64,000 bases of DNA, taken from NCBI RefSeq assembly GCF_026781265.1, contig NZ_JAKUVC010000004.1, forward strand, positions 1 through 64,000, in the 5' to 3' direction. How positions within the stretch are numbered: the first letter of the stretch is position 1; every line of letters starts with the position of its first letter. The translations under genes and the position numbers were made by a program. This stretch comes from Streptococcus sanguinis. GTDB lineage: Bacteria > Bacillota > Bacilli > Lactobacillales > Streptococcaceae. Shown here piece after piece: positions 19,417-28,127 of this stretch. Under the pieces are notes generated by a model, which was not told the DNA's origin, did not search any database, and worked only from the letters and a program-made list of their open reading frames with translations.

Positions 19417-20504
19417 TCAGAACGTCGCTTTCTCCATTCTCTTTGAATAATCCCAATTAGTTTGTTAAGATTTTCTTTGATTTCTATTAGCTCTTCATCA
19501 GCTTCCCATCTAATAGACTGTCTATCTGTTGAAATAAAATCTTTTTTATTATCATCATCAAGAAAATCAATATTAAAGTACCCAGCTGCATAGCTATAGA
19601 AATTATCATTTGCTCTATCTTGAAATTGTGTAACAGATTGTTCACTTGCTAGCTTCCCTCTAGATAGTACTGAAAATCCACGTTGATTTGCTTGTAAAGG
19701 TGTTTTCTTGGTATAAATAATCCCGTTTATATGAAACTCTTTAAGTTTACGAATGGCTACTTGAGAATGCTTATTTGTAAGAGTTTCAAAATCATCTGGA
19801 AAAGAAAAAGTAAACTCAGTTTCATCTTCCTTGGGTCGTATACTTTTGACAAATACTTTCTCATCTAATTCCATAGTGAGACCATTTTCATCTGTTAAAG
19901 TGACTAAAAAATCTGTACGAGAATACTTATTAAATCTTTTAGAAAGACTCTCATATAATGATTCAATTTTGGTGAGATTTTTTAAAGTAATATCTTTAAT
20001 GATTATTTTTGTACCATTTGGTTCAGATGTTTTAACATTGTAGTTGATTGTTTTTGGATGATAAACACTATTGGATGAACTTTGTATGTCATTATAATTC
20101 AATTCAAAAGAATTAAGTTTTCCGTTTTGGATACTGTCAATGATAATTGTATTAGCAATACCAAATAATGCTAGTTTTCCAAGTCCCTTTTTGCCTGTGA
20201 CTTTTCTACCATTTTTCGAGAGCCCAGTTTCTCTTTTTTCATCATTTTGTTTATCTGTCAAACGTCTATTTCTAGCAATAGTTAAGAAGTTTTCATTTAT
20301 CTCTTTTGCTGACATACCGTTACCGTCGTCTGAAACAATTATTATTTTTTCTTTATAATTTATATTGATTTGGACATTATGACTGTCAGCATCCCAAGAA
20401 TTAGTGATGAGCTCAGCAATTGCCTGTGGTAACTGTTTATATAATCCAATACCTAGATGTTGAATCGTTGCAGCATGGTAGTTAAGTGTAAATTCTTCAG
20501 ACAT
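19368..20504 (-). CDS. GHKL-type ATPase of the MutL/MORC-like class, N-terminal part
   Basis: This 378-aa segment has a complete GHKL ATP-binding domain: ELITNSWDAD (Glu31, Asn35), SDDGNGMS (Asp60, Gly61, Gly63), and TGKKGLGKLAL (residues 103-113). A transducer-like region follows. Such ATPases occur with m5C methyltransferases in restriction-modification loci and are relatives of eukaryotic MORC proteins (described by Iyer, Abhiman and Aravind). The start has AGGAG 6-7 nt upstream and an extended -10 (TGA-TATACT) about 45 bp further up. The frame stops at TAG 19370-19368, soon after the A-rich tract; the missing C-terminus continues in the -1 frame. Confidence 0.85.
   Translation of the reverse strand: MSEEFTLNYHAATIQHLGIGLYKQLPQAIAELITNSWDADSHNVQININYKEKIIIVSDDGNGMSAKEINENFLTIARNRRLTDKQNDEKRETGLSKNGRKVTGKKGLGKLALFGIANTIIIDSIQNGKLNSFELNYNDIQSSSNSVYHPKTINYNVKTSEPNGTKIIIKDITLKNLTKIESLYESLSKRFNKYSRTDFLVTLTDENGLTMELDEKVFVKSIRPKEDETEFTFSFPDDFETLTNKHSQVAIRKLKEFHINGIIYTKKTPLQANQRGFSVLSRGKLASEQSVTQFQDRANDNFYSYAAGYFNIDFLDDDNKKDFISTDRQSIRWEADEELIEIKENLNKLIGIIQREWRKRRSEAKEKKRKKIYKKIPP
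19401..19407 (-). promoter_or_regulatory. Candidate -1 frameshift heptamer A AAA AAG
   Basis: In the ATPase reading frame the minus strand reads GAA AAA AAG, so A AAA AAG has the phase of the X XXY YYZ slippery heptamer used by E. coli dnaX. A second A7 tract (19379-19385) follows 15 nt later. The overlap of both frames is confined to 19371-19416. No strong downstream stem-loop is visible, so programmed slippage is only a possibility. Confidence 0.5.
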
Positions 20505-20887
20505 ATCGGACTCCTATATTTCATAGCTTTTTAGAAATAGTATATCATATTTTTAAAACTAAGAGAGTAAAATACCGTTAATACTATTTTTTCGTTGTTG
20601 ATTTGGATATCTTTGTATTAAATTCGTAGTAATAGTTTGACTGCAGGACGATCTACAAGTGCCCAATTAATAATGCTTAGTTAGTGTGGGGCTAACCATG
20701 TTGAATTTTGATGTTCCAGTAACTCTAGATTCCCTGAATTTTGGATTCTATTTACTAGTGTAAATTAAAGGAATATTTGGCTTATACTTGTTTTTCTCGC
20801 CATCCCCCTTTCATGCCCTCCGACTTAATACTTTCTTTTAAGCCTTAAAAATGATAAAATAAGACAAACAAACTATAGGAGAACATA
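20505..20887. other. Intergenic region between the ATPase gene and gnd
   Basis: There is no gene with a plausible start in this 383-bp spacer. It holds the ATPase promoter near 20540-20560 (minus strand, TGA-TATACT) and a likely gnd promoter with an extended -10 TGA-TAAAAT near 20850-20860, 25-30 bp before the gnd start. A small inverted repeat (GTTAG/CTAAC) lies near 20680-20697. The rest looks featureless and may be the scar where the cassette joined. Confidence 0.5.
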
Positions 20888-22312
20888 ATGACTAAAGCAA
20901 ATTTTGGTGTTGTTGGTATGGCTGTTATGGGCCGTAACCTTGCCCTAAATATCGAATCTCGTGGCTATACAGTTGCCATCTATAACCGCTCAGCAAACAA
21001 GACAGAGGACGTGGTTGCTTCTCATCCTGAGAAAAACTTTGTGCCAAGCTATGATGTAGAGTCTTTTGTCAACTCTATTGAAAAGCCACGTCGGATTATG
21101 CTGATGGTTCAAGCTGGTCCTGGTACAGATGCGACTATTCAGGCCTTGCTCCCTCACTTGGATAAGGGCGATATCCTGATTGATGGTGGGAATACCTTCT
21201 ACAAGGATACTATTCGCCGTAATGAAGAGCTGGCTAACTCTGGTATCAACTTCATCGGTACAGGTGTTTCCGGTGGTGAAAAGGGTGCATTGGAAGGACC
21301 ATCTATCATGCCGGGTGGTCAAAAAGAAGCTTATGAGTTGGTAGCGGATGTCTTGGAAGAAATCTCTGCTAAAGCTCCTGAAGACGGTGCACCATGTGTG
21401 ACCTATATCGGTCCTGATGGTGCTGGTCACTATGTAAAAATGGTCCATAACGGGATTGAATATGGAGATATGCAGCTGATCGCTGAGAGTTATGACCTGA
21501 TGCAGCACTTGCTGGGGCTTTCAGCTAGTGAAATGGCTGACATCTTCACAGAGTGGAACAAAGGCGAGTTGGACAGCTATCTGATTGAGATTACAGCGGA
21601 TATCTTGACACGCAAGGACGATGAAGGTCAAGCTGGCCCAATCGTTGACTATATTCTGGATGCGGCTGGCAATAAGGGAACTGGTAAGTGGACCAGTCAA
21701 TCTTCGCTGGATTTAGGTGTGCCACTGCCATTGATTACTGAGTCAGTCTTTGCGCGTTACATTTCTACCTATAAAGATGAGCGTGTAGCTGCCAGCAAGG
21801 TATTGCCAAAACCAGCTGCTTTCACCTTTGAGGGAGACAAGGCAGAGCTGATTGAAAAGATCCGCCAGGCTCTTTACTTCTCAAAAATCATGTCTTATGC
21901 TCAAGGATTTGCTCAATTGCGTGTAGCGTCTAAGGAAAATAACTGGAATCTGCCTTTCGGTGAGATTGCTTCTATCTGGCGTGCCGGCTGTATCATCCGT
22001 GCCCGTTTCTTGCAAAAGATTACGGATGCATACGGTCGTGATGCTGACTTGGCAAATCTGCTCTTGGACGAGTACTTCATGGATATTACGGCTAAGTATC
22101 AGCAGGCAGTCCGTGATGTTGTCAGCTTGGCTGTGCAAGCAGGAGTACCGGTGCCAACTTTCTCCAGTGCCATTGCTTACTTTGATAGCTACCGTGCGGA
22201 AAATCTGCCAGCTAACCTGATTCAGGCGCAGCGTGATTACTTTGGTGCTCATACATACAACCGTAAAGATAAAGAAGGTACCTACCACTATTCTTGGTAC
22301 GACGAAAAATAG
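20888..22312 (+). CDS. gnd: 6-phosphogluconate dehydrogenase, decarboxylating
   Basis: This 474-aa protein has the N-terminal NADP Rossmann motif [16 protein letters not shown] (residues about 7-22), the substrate motif [12 protein letters not shown] (about 126-137), and the catalytic region [15 protein letters not shown] (Lys and His near 182-186). It converts 6-phosphogluconate to ribulose 5-phosphate, CO2 and NADPH in the oxidative pentose phosphate pathway. AGGAG lies 6 nt before ATG. It is followed after 9 bp by ritR, so NADPH supply and redox regulation share a transcript. Confidence 0.98.
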   Translation: MTKANFGVVGMAVMGRNLALNIESRGYTVAIYNRSANKTEDVVASHPEKNFVPSYDVESFVNSIEKPRRIMLMVQAGPGTDATIQALLPHLDKGDILIDGGNTFYKDTIRRNEELANSGINFIGTGVSGGEKGALEGPSIMPGGQKEAYELVADVLEEISAKAPEDGAPCVTYIGPDGAGHYVKMVHNGIEYGDMQLIAESYDLMQHLLGLSASEMADIFTEWNKGELDSYLIEITADILTRKDDEGQAGPIVDYILDAAGNKGTGKWTSQSSLDLGVPLPLITESVFARYISTYKDERVAASKVLPKPAAFTFEGDKAELIEKIRQALYFSKIMSYAQGFAQLRVASKENNWNLPFGEIASIWRAGCIIRARFLQKITDAYGRDADLANLLLDEYFMDITAKYQQAVRDVVSLAVQAGVPVPTFSSAIAYFDSYRAENLPANLIQAQRDYFGAHTYNRKDKEGTYHYSWYDEK

Positions 22313-22321
22313 GATAGGCCT

Positions 22322-23011
22322 ATGGCAAAGCGAATTTTACTAGTAGAAAATGAAAAAAATCTTGCCCGATTTGTGAGTTTGGAACTACAAAAGGAAAGCT
22401 TTCTTGTAGATTTAGCTGAGACAGGTCAAGAGGGACTGGCTCTGGCTAAAGATGTGGATTATGACTTGCTCTTGATCAACTACGATCTTCAAGATATGAC
22501 TGCCAGCGATTTTGCTAAGCAGTTGAGCTTGATTAAGCCAGCGACCGTCATTATCGTTCTGGCTAGTCGCGAAGAGATTGCAGATCAGCAGGAAGCAATT
22601 CAGCATTTTGCCGTTTCCTACGTGGTCAAGCCTTTCATTATCAGTGACTTAGTGGAGCGTGTCTCCATCATTTTCCGCGGGCGCGACTTTATTGACCAGC
22701 ACTGCAGTCTTTTGAAAATTCCGACCTCTTACCGGAATCTGCGAGTGGATATTAAAAATCATACGGTTTACCGTGGTGAGGAAGTCATTGCGCTGACGCG
22801 GCGGGAGTACGATCTGCTGGTGACCCTGATGGGCAGCAATAAGGTCATGAGCCGAGAGCAGCTGCTGGAGCGTGTCTGGAAGTACGAGAGTGCAACCGAG
22901 ACCAACGTTGTAGATGTTTATATTCGTTATTTGCGCAGTAAAATTGATGTGGAAGGGCAGCCAAGCTATATCAAAACTGTTCGCGGTGTTGGTTATGCCA
23001 TGCAAGAATAA
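22322..23011 (+). CDS. ritR: Orphan redox response regulator RitR
   Basis: This 229-aa OmpR-family protein has a receiver domain (1-118) and a winged-helix DNA-binding domain (about 130-227; TRREYDLLVTLMG, VDVYIRYLRSKID). The phosphorylation Asp is replaced by Asn53 (LLLINYDLQD), and Cys128 sits in the linker (DQHCSLL). Both are hallmarks of pneumococcal RitR, which dimerises through Cys128 oxidation and represses iron uptake under oxidative stress. There is no cognate kinase nearby. Linkage to gnd, 9 bp upstream, is the same as in pneumococcus. A terminator follows directly. Confidence 0.95.
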   Translation: MAKRILLVENEKNLARFVSLELQKESFLVDLAETGQEGLALAKDVDYDLLLINYDLQDMTASDFAKQLSLIKPATVIIVLASREEIADQQEAIQHFAVSYVVKPFIISDLVERVSIIFRGRDFIDQHCSLLKIPTSYRNLRVDIKNHTVYRGEEVIALTRREYDLLVTLMGSNKVMSREQLLERVWKYESATETNVVDVYIRYLRSKIDVEGQPSYIKTVRGVGYAMQE

Positions 23012-23017
23012 AAATTC

Positions 23018-23052
23018 AAAACTCTGTTCTCCTTAGGAGACGGAGTTTTTTT
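23018..23052 (+). terminator. Terminator of gnd-ritR
   Basis: The stem AAACTC..TCTCC/GGAGA..GGAGTTT with a TTA loop is followed by T7. It begins 7 bp after the ritR stop codon. Confidence 0.88.
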
Positions 23053-23103
23053 GCGCTTGTTACAGTATTTATGGGAGAAATAATGCGGACTTTCTGGTTA
23101 TTC

Positions 23104-23118
23104 TATGCAATCGTTTTC
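23104..23118 (+). promoter_or_regulatory. Upstream cre site of ptsG
   Basis: TGCAATCGTTTTCG matches the CcpA-binding consensus. It lies about 100 bp upstream of the ptsG -35 box. Confidence 0.55.
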
Positions 23119-23204
23119 GTTAAAATATAGCAAAAACATGTCTCGTAAAAAGAAATTTTAGCCTTTGGGATGCAAAAAAAAGAGAAAATATTTTTATAAA
23201 AGCC

Positions 23205-23232
23205 TTTACAAAATAAAAAATCGTGCTATAAT
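23205..23232 (+). promoter_or_regulatory. ptsG promoter
   Basis: TTTACA (23205-23210), a 16-bp spacer and extended -10 TGC-TATAAT (23227-23232) place transcription start near 23239, about 60 bp before the start codon. Confidence 0.85.
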
Positions 23233-23244
23233 AGATGTATCTAA

Positions 23245-23259
23245 ATGCAAACGATTTCA
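23245..23259 (+). promoter_or_regulatory. cre site at the ptsG transcription start
   Basis: ATGCAAACGATTTCA is an excellent cre match. Its position just after +1 predicts CcpA interference with initiation or elongation. Confidence 0.75.
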
Positions 23260-23299
23260 CAAAAACGGACTTGTTTGCAAAAAATATAAGGAGGTCTGA

Positions 23300-25492
23300 A
23301 TGATGAAAGATTCATTCAAGAACATTTTTAGCTTTGAATTTTGGCAAAAATTCGGTAAAGCTTTGATGGTGGTCGTTGCTGTTATGCCGGCAGCAGGACT
23401 GATGATTAGTATCGGTAAATCGATTCCGATGATTAATCCAAATCTAGGTGTTTTAGTCACTACCGGTGGTGTTTTAGAGCAGATTGGTTGGGGGGTTATT
23501 GGTAACCTGCATATCCTCTTTGCTTTGGCTATCGGCGGAAGCTGGGCAAAAGAACGCGCTGGCGGTGCCTTTGCAGCTGGTCTTTCCTTTATCCTGATTA
23601 ACCGTATCACTGGTGTCATGTTTGGTGTTAACAGCGATATGCTTGCGGATAAGGAAGCTGTAGTTAAAACGATGTTTGGTGCATCTATTAAGGTTTCTGA
23701 TTATTTCATCAGCGTTCTGGAGTCACCAGCTCTGAATATGGGTGTCTTTGTCGGAATTATCGCAGGTTTTGTCGGAGCAACTGCTTACAACAAGTACTAT
23801 AACTTCCGTAAATTGCCAGATGCCTTGTCATTCTTCAATGGTAAGCGTTTTGTACCTTTCGTTGTTATCTTGCGCTCAGCAATCGTAGCAATTGTTTTGT
23901 CATTCTTATGGCCAGTTGTTCAATCAGGTATCAACAGCTTTGGTATTTGGATTGCTAACTCACAAGATACTGCGCCAGTTTTGGCACCATTCATCTATGG
24001 TACTTTGGAACGTCTCTTGCTTCCATTTGGTTTGCACCACATGCTGACTATTCCTATGAACTACACAGAGCTAGGTGGTGTTTATGAGGTTATTACTGGC
24101 TCTGGTGCGGGAACAACTGTAGCCGGTCAAGATCCACTTTGGTTAGCTTGGGTAACTGACTTGGTTGGTACGAAGTCAGCAGATCCTTCTACATACCAGC
24201 ACTTACTTGAGACTGTTCACCCTGCTCGCTTCAAAGTTGGTCAGATGATTGGTTCTTTCGGTATCCTTATGGGGGTAGCAGCAGCTATCTATCACAATGT
24301 GGATGCTGACAAGAAACACAAATACAAAGGTATGATGATTGCGACTGCTTTGGCGACCTTCTTGACAGGGGTTACTGAGCCAATCGAGTACATGTTCATG
24401 TTTGTAGCAACTCCTCTTTACCTGATTTACTCAGTTGTTCAGGGTGCTGCTTTTGCAATGGCTGACATCGTCAACCTTCGCGTACACTCATTCGGTTCTA
24501 TCGAATTCTTGACCCGTACTCCAATGGCCATCAATGCTGGCCTGGGGATGGATATCATCAACTTCATTTGGGTAACGATTCTCTTTGGTGTTGTGATGTA
24601 CTTCATTTCTAACTTCATGATTAAGAAGTTCAACTATGCAACTCCAGGACGTAACGGTAACTATGAAACAGCAGAAGGTTCAGATGAAGCTTCTTCATCA
24701 GAGTCAACTGGTGGTAAAGTTGCTGCAGCTTCTCAAGCAGTCAATGTTATCAATCTTCTGGGTGGTCGCGCTAACATCGTTGATGTAGATGCATGTATGA
24801 CTCGTCTGCGTGTGACTGTCAAAGATGCTGAAAAAGTTGGAACAGAAGAACAGTGGAAAGCTGAAGGCGCTATGGGCTTAGTTATGAAAGGCCAAGGCGT
24901 TCAAGCTATCTACGGACCAAAAGCTGACGTTCTTAAATCGGATATCCAAGACTTGTTGGATTCTGGTGAAGTGATTCCTGAAACACTTCCTAGCCAAAAA
25001 GCAGAATCAGCAGCTGCCGCAGTTTCTTACAAAGGTGTGACTGAGGAAGTTGAAACTGTTGCGGACGGTCAAGTTATTGACTTGGCAGATGTTAAAGATC
25101 CAGTATTCTCACAAAAAATGATGGGAGACGGATTTGCAGTTGAGCCTGAAAATGGTAAGATTTATTCACCAGTTGCTGGTACAGTAACTAGTGTCTTCCC
25201 TAGCAAGCATGCTATCGGTCTTGTGACAGATAACGGTCTGGAAGTCTTGGTACATATTGGTTTAGAAACTGTTAGCCTTGAAGGTAAACCATTTGAAGTT
25301 CATGTTTCTGAAGGGCAAAAAGTTGCAGCTGGAGATCTTCTTGTAACGGCTGACTTGGAAGCAATCAAGGAAGCAGGACGTGAAACTTCAACAATCGTAG
25401 TCTTCACAAATGCAGCAGCTATCAAGTCTGTGACGGTAGAAAAACTTGGTCAAGCGTCTGCTAAGACAGTTGTTGCTAAGGTTGAATTGTAA
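23300..25492 (+). CDS. ptsG: PTS glucose-family transporter, EIICBA
   Basis: This 730-aa permease has the domain order EIIC (residues 1-455, about ten membrane segments, with GVTEPIEYMFMF), EIIB (about 475-555, phosphorylated Cys in DACMTRLRV) and EIIA (about 590-720, phosphorylated His in LVHIGLETV). It imports and phosphorylates glucose or a related hexose using HPr phosphate. Two adjacent ATG codons (23300, 23303) follow AAGGAGGT; the second has the better spacing. Two cre sites flank the promoter. Exact sugar specificity is not provable from sequence; relatives handle glucose and sometimes mannose or maltose. Confidence 0.9.
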   Translation: MMKDSFKNIFSFEFWQKFGKALMVVVAVMPAAGLMISIGKSIPMINPNLGVLVTTGGVLEQIGWGVIGNLHILFALAIGGSWAKERAGGAFAAGLSFILINRITGVMFGVNSDMLADKEAVVKTMFGASIKVSDYFISVLESPALNMGVFVGIIAGFVGATAYNKYYNFRKLPDALSFFNGKRFVPFVVILRSAIVAIVLSFLWPVVQSGINSFGIWIANSQDTAPVLAPFIYGTLERLLLPFGLHHMLTIPMNYTELGGVYEVITGSGAGTTVAGQDPLWLAWVTDLVGTKSADPSTYQHLLETVHPARFKVGQMIGSFGILMGVAAAIYHNVDADKKHKYKGMMIATALATFLTGVTEPIEYMFMFVATPLYLIYSVVQGAAFAMADIVNLRVHSFGSIEFLTRTPMAINAGLGMDIINFIWVTILFGVVMYFISNFMIKKFNYATPGRNGNYETAEGSDEASSSESTGGKVAAASQAVNVINLLGGRANIVDVDACMTRLRVTVKDAEKVGTEEQWKAEGAMGLVMKGQGVQAIYGPKADVLKSDIQDLLDSGEVIPETLPSQKAESAAAAVSYKGVTEEVETVADGQVIDLADVKDPVFSQKMMGDGFAVEPENGKIYSPVAGTVTSVFPSKHAIGLVTDNGLEVLVHIGLETVSLEGKPFEVHVSEGQKVAAGDLLVTADLEAIKEAGRETSTIVVFTNAAAIKSVTVEKLGQASAKTVVAKVEL

Positions 25493-25509
25493 TATAGAAA
25501 AGAGAAATC

Positions 25510-26325
25510 ATGGCAAAATTCCTGACATTAAATACTCATAGTTGGATGGAAGAAGAGCAAGAAACTAAGCTTAATCAGTTGGTAGAGTGCATTCTTCAAG
25601 AAAAATATGATGTCATTTGCCTGCAGGAAGTCAATCAATTAACGGAGTCTGAACAGGTTGTTCAGGCTCCTTTCTATCAGGCCGTTGAGGGTGCAATTGC
25701 GATTCATCAAGACCATTTTGCTCTATGTCTGGTAGAAAAGTTGGCTGAGGCAGGACTGGACTATCATTGGTCCTGGGCCTATAATCATATTGGGTTTGAT
25801 ATTTACAACGAAGGAGTGGCAATCCTATCTAGAAATCCTATGACTCCTAGAGAAGTTCTGGTATCAGAGGCTAATGATCCTACGGATTACCATACCCGCA
25901 AGGTCTTGCTAGCCGAGACTGAGGTAGAAGGTCAATTGCTGACAATTGCCTCCTGCCATCTGTCTTGGTGGGATAAAGGTTTTCAAGGGGAATGGGCTAA
26001 GCTTGAAGCAGAGCTGCTAAAAGCGGAAAGTCCTCTGGTCCTCATGGGTGATTTCAACAACCCGGTTGGCCAGCAAGGCTACCAGACCATCTTAGCTAGT
26101 CCGCTGAAGCTGCAGGATAGTCATACCGTTGCAAAAGAAGCTATCGGAGAGGCAACAGTAGAAGGGACTATCGCAGGCTGGGATGATAATAAGCATGCTC
26201 TGAAGATAGACTATGTTTTCACTAGTCAAGGGATGGACGTTGAGCGCTCCGCTGTCGTTTTTGACGGCAAAGAAACCCCTGTTGTCAGTGACCATTTCGG
26301 TTTAGAAGTGCAAGTGACTTTATAA
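25510..26325 (+). CDS. Endonuclease/exonuclease/phosphatase family protein
   Basis: This 271-aa DNase I-fold protein has the metal-binding Glu in VICLQEVNQL (near residue 40), MGDFNNP (about 180) and the catalytic SDHFGLEV (about 262). Family members cleave phosphodiesters in DNA or sphingomyelin or act as phosphatases; the substrate here is unknown. No signal peptide is seen, so it is probably cytosolic. It starts 17 bp after ptsG and shares its transcript, which suggests a sugar-phosphate or related substrate, but this is only context. A terminator follows. Confidence 0.85.
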   Translation: MAKFLTLNTHSWMEEEQETKLNQLVECILQEKYDVICLQEVNQLTESEQVVQAPFYQAVEGAIAIHQDHFALCLVEKLAEAGLDYHWSWAYNHIGFDIYNEGVAILSRNPMTPREVLVSEANDPTDYHTRKVLLAETEVEGQLLTIASCHLSWWDKGFQGEWAKLEAELLKAESPLVLMGDFNNPVGQQGYQTILASPLKLQDSHTVAKEAIGEATVEGTIAGWDDNKHALKIDYVFTSQGMDVERSAVVFDGKETPVVSDHFGLEVQVTL

Positions 26326-26337
26326 TAGTAAAAAGAT

Positions 26338-26380
26338 GAGGCAAGACTGAGAATGAGACAGGTTTGCCTCGCTTTTTTTT
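26338..26380 (+). terminator. Terminator of the ptsG operon
   Basis: The stem GAGGCAA/TTGCCTC is followed by GC and T8. It lies 12 bp after the stop codon. Confidence 0.85.
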
Positions 26381-26457
26381 GATAAACATATATTTAGGAG
26401 AAAATGACGAAATTTCAAACCCCAAACGGCTGTCTTTTGTTATTCTTGAAAACGTGT

Positions 26458-26463
26458 TATAAT
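26458..26463 (+). promoter_or_regulatory. Extended -10 of the nrdR-dnaB-dnaI promoter
   Basis: TGT-TATAAT lies 29 bp upstream of the nrdR ATG. The -35 (TTGTTA, 15-bp spacer) is poor, and the TGN extension probably compensates. Confidence 0.65.
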
Positions 26464-26492
26464 GAAGTATTAGGATTCTAGGAGGAAATGGT

Positions 26493-26966
26493 ATGCGTTG
26501 TCCGAAATGTGGTGGGAATAAATCAAGTGTAGTTGATAGCAGACAGGCAGAAGATGGGAATACGATCCGCCGCCGTCGTGAGTGCGAAGAATGTCAGCAC
26601 CGCTTCACGACCTACGAGCGCGTCGAAGAGAGAACCCTAGTGGTTGTCAAAAAGGACGGGACACGTGAGCAATTTTCTCGGGATAAGATTTTTAACGGTA
26701 TTATTCGCTCCGCTCAAAAGCGGCCAGTATCTAGTGACGAAATAGAGGGGATTGTCAACCGAATCGAGCAAAAAGTCCGCAGTCAGAGCGACAATGAAAT
26801 CAATAGTGAGTATATTGGATCCTTAGTCATGGATGAACTAGCTGAGCTGGATGAAATCACCTACGTTCGTTTTGCCAGTGTTTACCGGAGTTTCAAGGAT
26901 GTGGGCGAGCTAGAAAGCCTGCTCAAGCAGATTACCAAGGGGTCCAAGAAGAAAAAGGACAAATAA
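26493..26966 (+). CDS. nrdR: Transcriptional repressor NrdR
   Basis: This 157-aa protein has an N-terminal zinc ribbon ([14 protein letters not shown], residues 3-36) and an ATP-cone domain (about 48-138). NrdR senses ATP/dATP and represses ribonucleotide reductase operons by binding NrdR boxes. AGGAGG lies 7 nt before ATG. It abuts dnaB with no gap, so dNTP supply and replication initiation genes are co-expressed, as in other streptococci. Confidence 0.97.
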   Translation: MRCPKCGGNKSSVVDSRQAEDGNTIRRRRECEECQHRFTTYERVEERTLVVVKKDGTREQFSRDKIFNGIIRSAQKRPVSSDEIEGIVNRIEQKVRSQSDNEINSEYIGSLVMDELAELDEITYVRFASVYRSFKDVGELESLLKQITKGSKKKKDK

Positions 26967-28127
26967 ATGAAACCGAACCATCAGTTTTCTTTCTTGCGCA
27001 ATAATGCAGTCAGCTCAGATATTGCTATTTTGACCAAGCTCTATCTGCCGATTTTGGGGAGAGAAGCAGTAACACTTTATCTTTATCTGCTGTCTTTTGT
27101 GGATAATGGGCAAAAGCAGCACCTCTTCAGTCAGATTCTCAATCATCTAGATTTTGGACTGAATATTTTAGAAGAAAGTTTTGAGCGTTTAGCGGCGATT
27201 AAGCTAGTAGACCTTTATCAAACAGATGACCATTATCTGATTCAACTCCACTCGACCTTAACGGCGGAGGAATTTTTCAGCCATAATGTGTACAGCCGGC
27301 TCTTGGAAAAGAAAATCGGCGAAGCTGCTGCAGAAACCCTGCGACCAGAAAATCCTAGCGGAGAGAAATTGGTCAAACCTTTTATGCAGGTGTTTGGTAT
27401 GGAAGCTGAGCAATCAAGAGCAGTGCGAAAGGCCAATGATTTTGATTTGGAGTATTTCAAGCAACGGATGGCTCAGGACAATCTTCGTTTTGCCAATGAA
27501 AAAGAAGATTTATTAGAATTGTTTGCAATTGCTGAGCAGAAAAAGTGGACTTGGTATGAGACTTATGTCTTAGCTAGAGAAACTGCTGTTTCTCAGGTCC
27601 TTTCTACCAAGCGGATGAAGCAAAAGCTAGCTCAGAAGCCGGCAGAAGGCCAATTTTCTAAGCAGGAGCAGTCTATCATCCAAGAAGCGAAACGAACATC
27701 GCCAATGGTCTTCCTGGCAGAAATCAAAAAGACCCGTCAGGCTGCTATTACGCGGACGGAGAGAAAGCTTTTGCTAGATTTAGCTGAATTAGGCCTTTTG
27801 GACGAGGTTATCAACGTAATCTTGCTCTTGACCTTTAGTAAGGTGGATTCAGCCAATCTCAATGAAAAGTATGCCCTCAAGGTAGCTAATGATTTTTCTT
27901 ATCAAAAGGTGACGACAGCTGAGGAAGCAGTCTTGAAAATCCGTGAGCGCAACCAGCAGACGAATAATCGTCCTGCGCAAGTCAGCTCAGCTTCTGCCAA
28001 AAGCAATGTGCCAATCTGGAGTAATCCTGACTATAAAGATGATACTACTCCTGAGCAACAAGCAAAATTAGAAGAGAAAAGACGCAAGCTTTTAGAAAAA
28101 ATTAGAAAGGGTTCGGGTGGCGCTTAA
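26967..28127 (+). CDS. dnaB: Replication initiation protein DnaB (primosome, Firmicute type)
   Basis: This 386-aa protein of the DnaB/DnaD-related family has an N-terminal winged-helix-like region (SDIAILTKLYLPILGREAV, residues about 18-36) and a C-terminal DDBH2-type helical domain (about 185-300), with a charged tail ending KIRKGSGG. It helps load the replicative helicase at oriC and at stalled forks together with DnaD and DnaI; it is not the helicase that bears this name in E. coli. It starts right after the nrdR stop and runs directly into dnaI. Confidence 0.93.
   Translation: MKPNHQFSFLRNNAVSSDIAILTKLYLPILGREAVTLYLYLLSFVDNGQKQHLFSQILNHLDFGLNILEESFERLAAIKLVDLYQTDDHYLIQLHSTLTAEEFFSHNVYSRLLEKKIGEAAAETLRPENPSGEKLVKPFMQVFGMEAEQSRAVRKANDFDLEYFKQRMAQDNLRFANEKEDLLELFAIAEQKKWTWYETYVLARETAVSQVLSTKRMKQKLAQKPAEGQFSKQEQSIIQEAKRTSPMVFLAEIKKTRQAAITRTERKLLLDLAELGLLDEVINVILLLTFSKVDSANLNEKYALKVANDFSYQKVTTAEEAVLKIRERNQQTNNRPAQVSSASAKSNVPIWSNPDYKDDTTPEQQAKLEEKRRKLLEKIRKGSGGA

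Noticed and set aside
21881..22288. Antisense frame in gnd
   Set aside because: Overlaps the conserved C-terminal half of 6-phosphogluconate dehydrogenase; no start signals.
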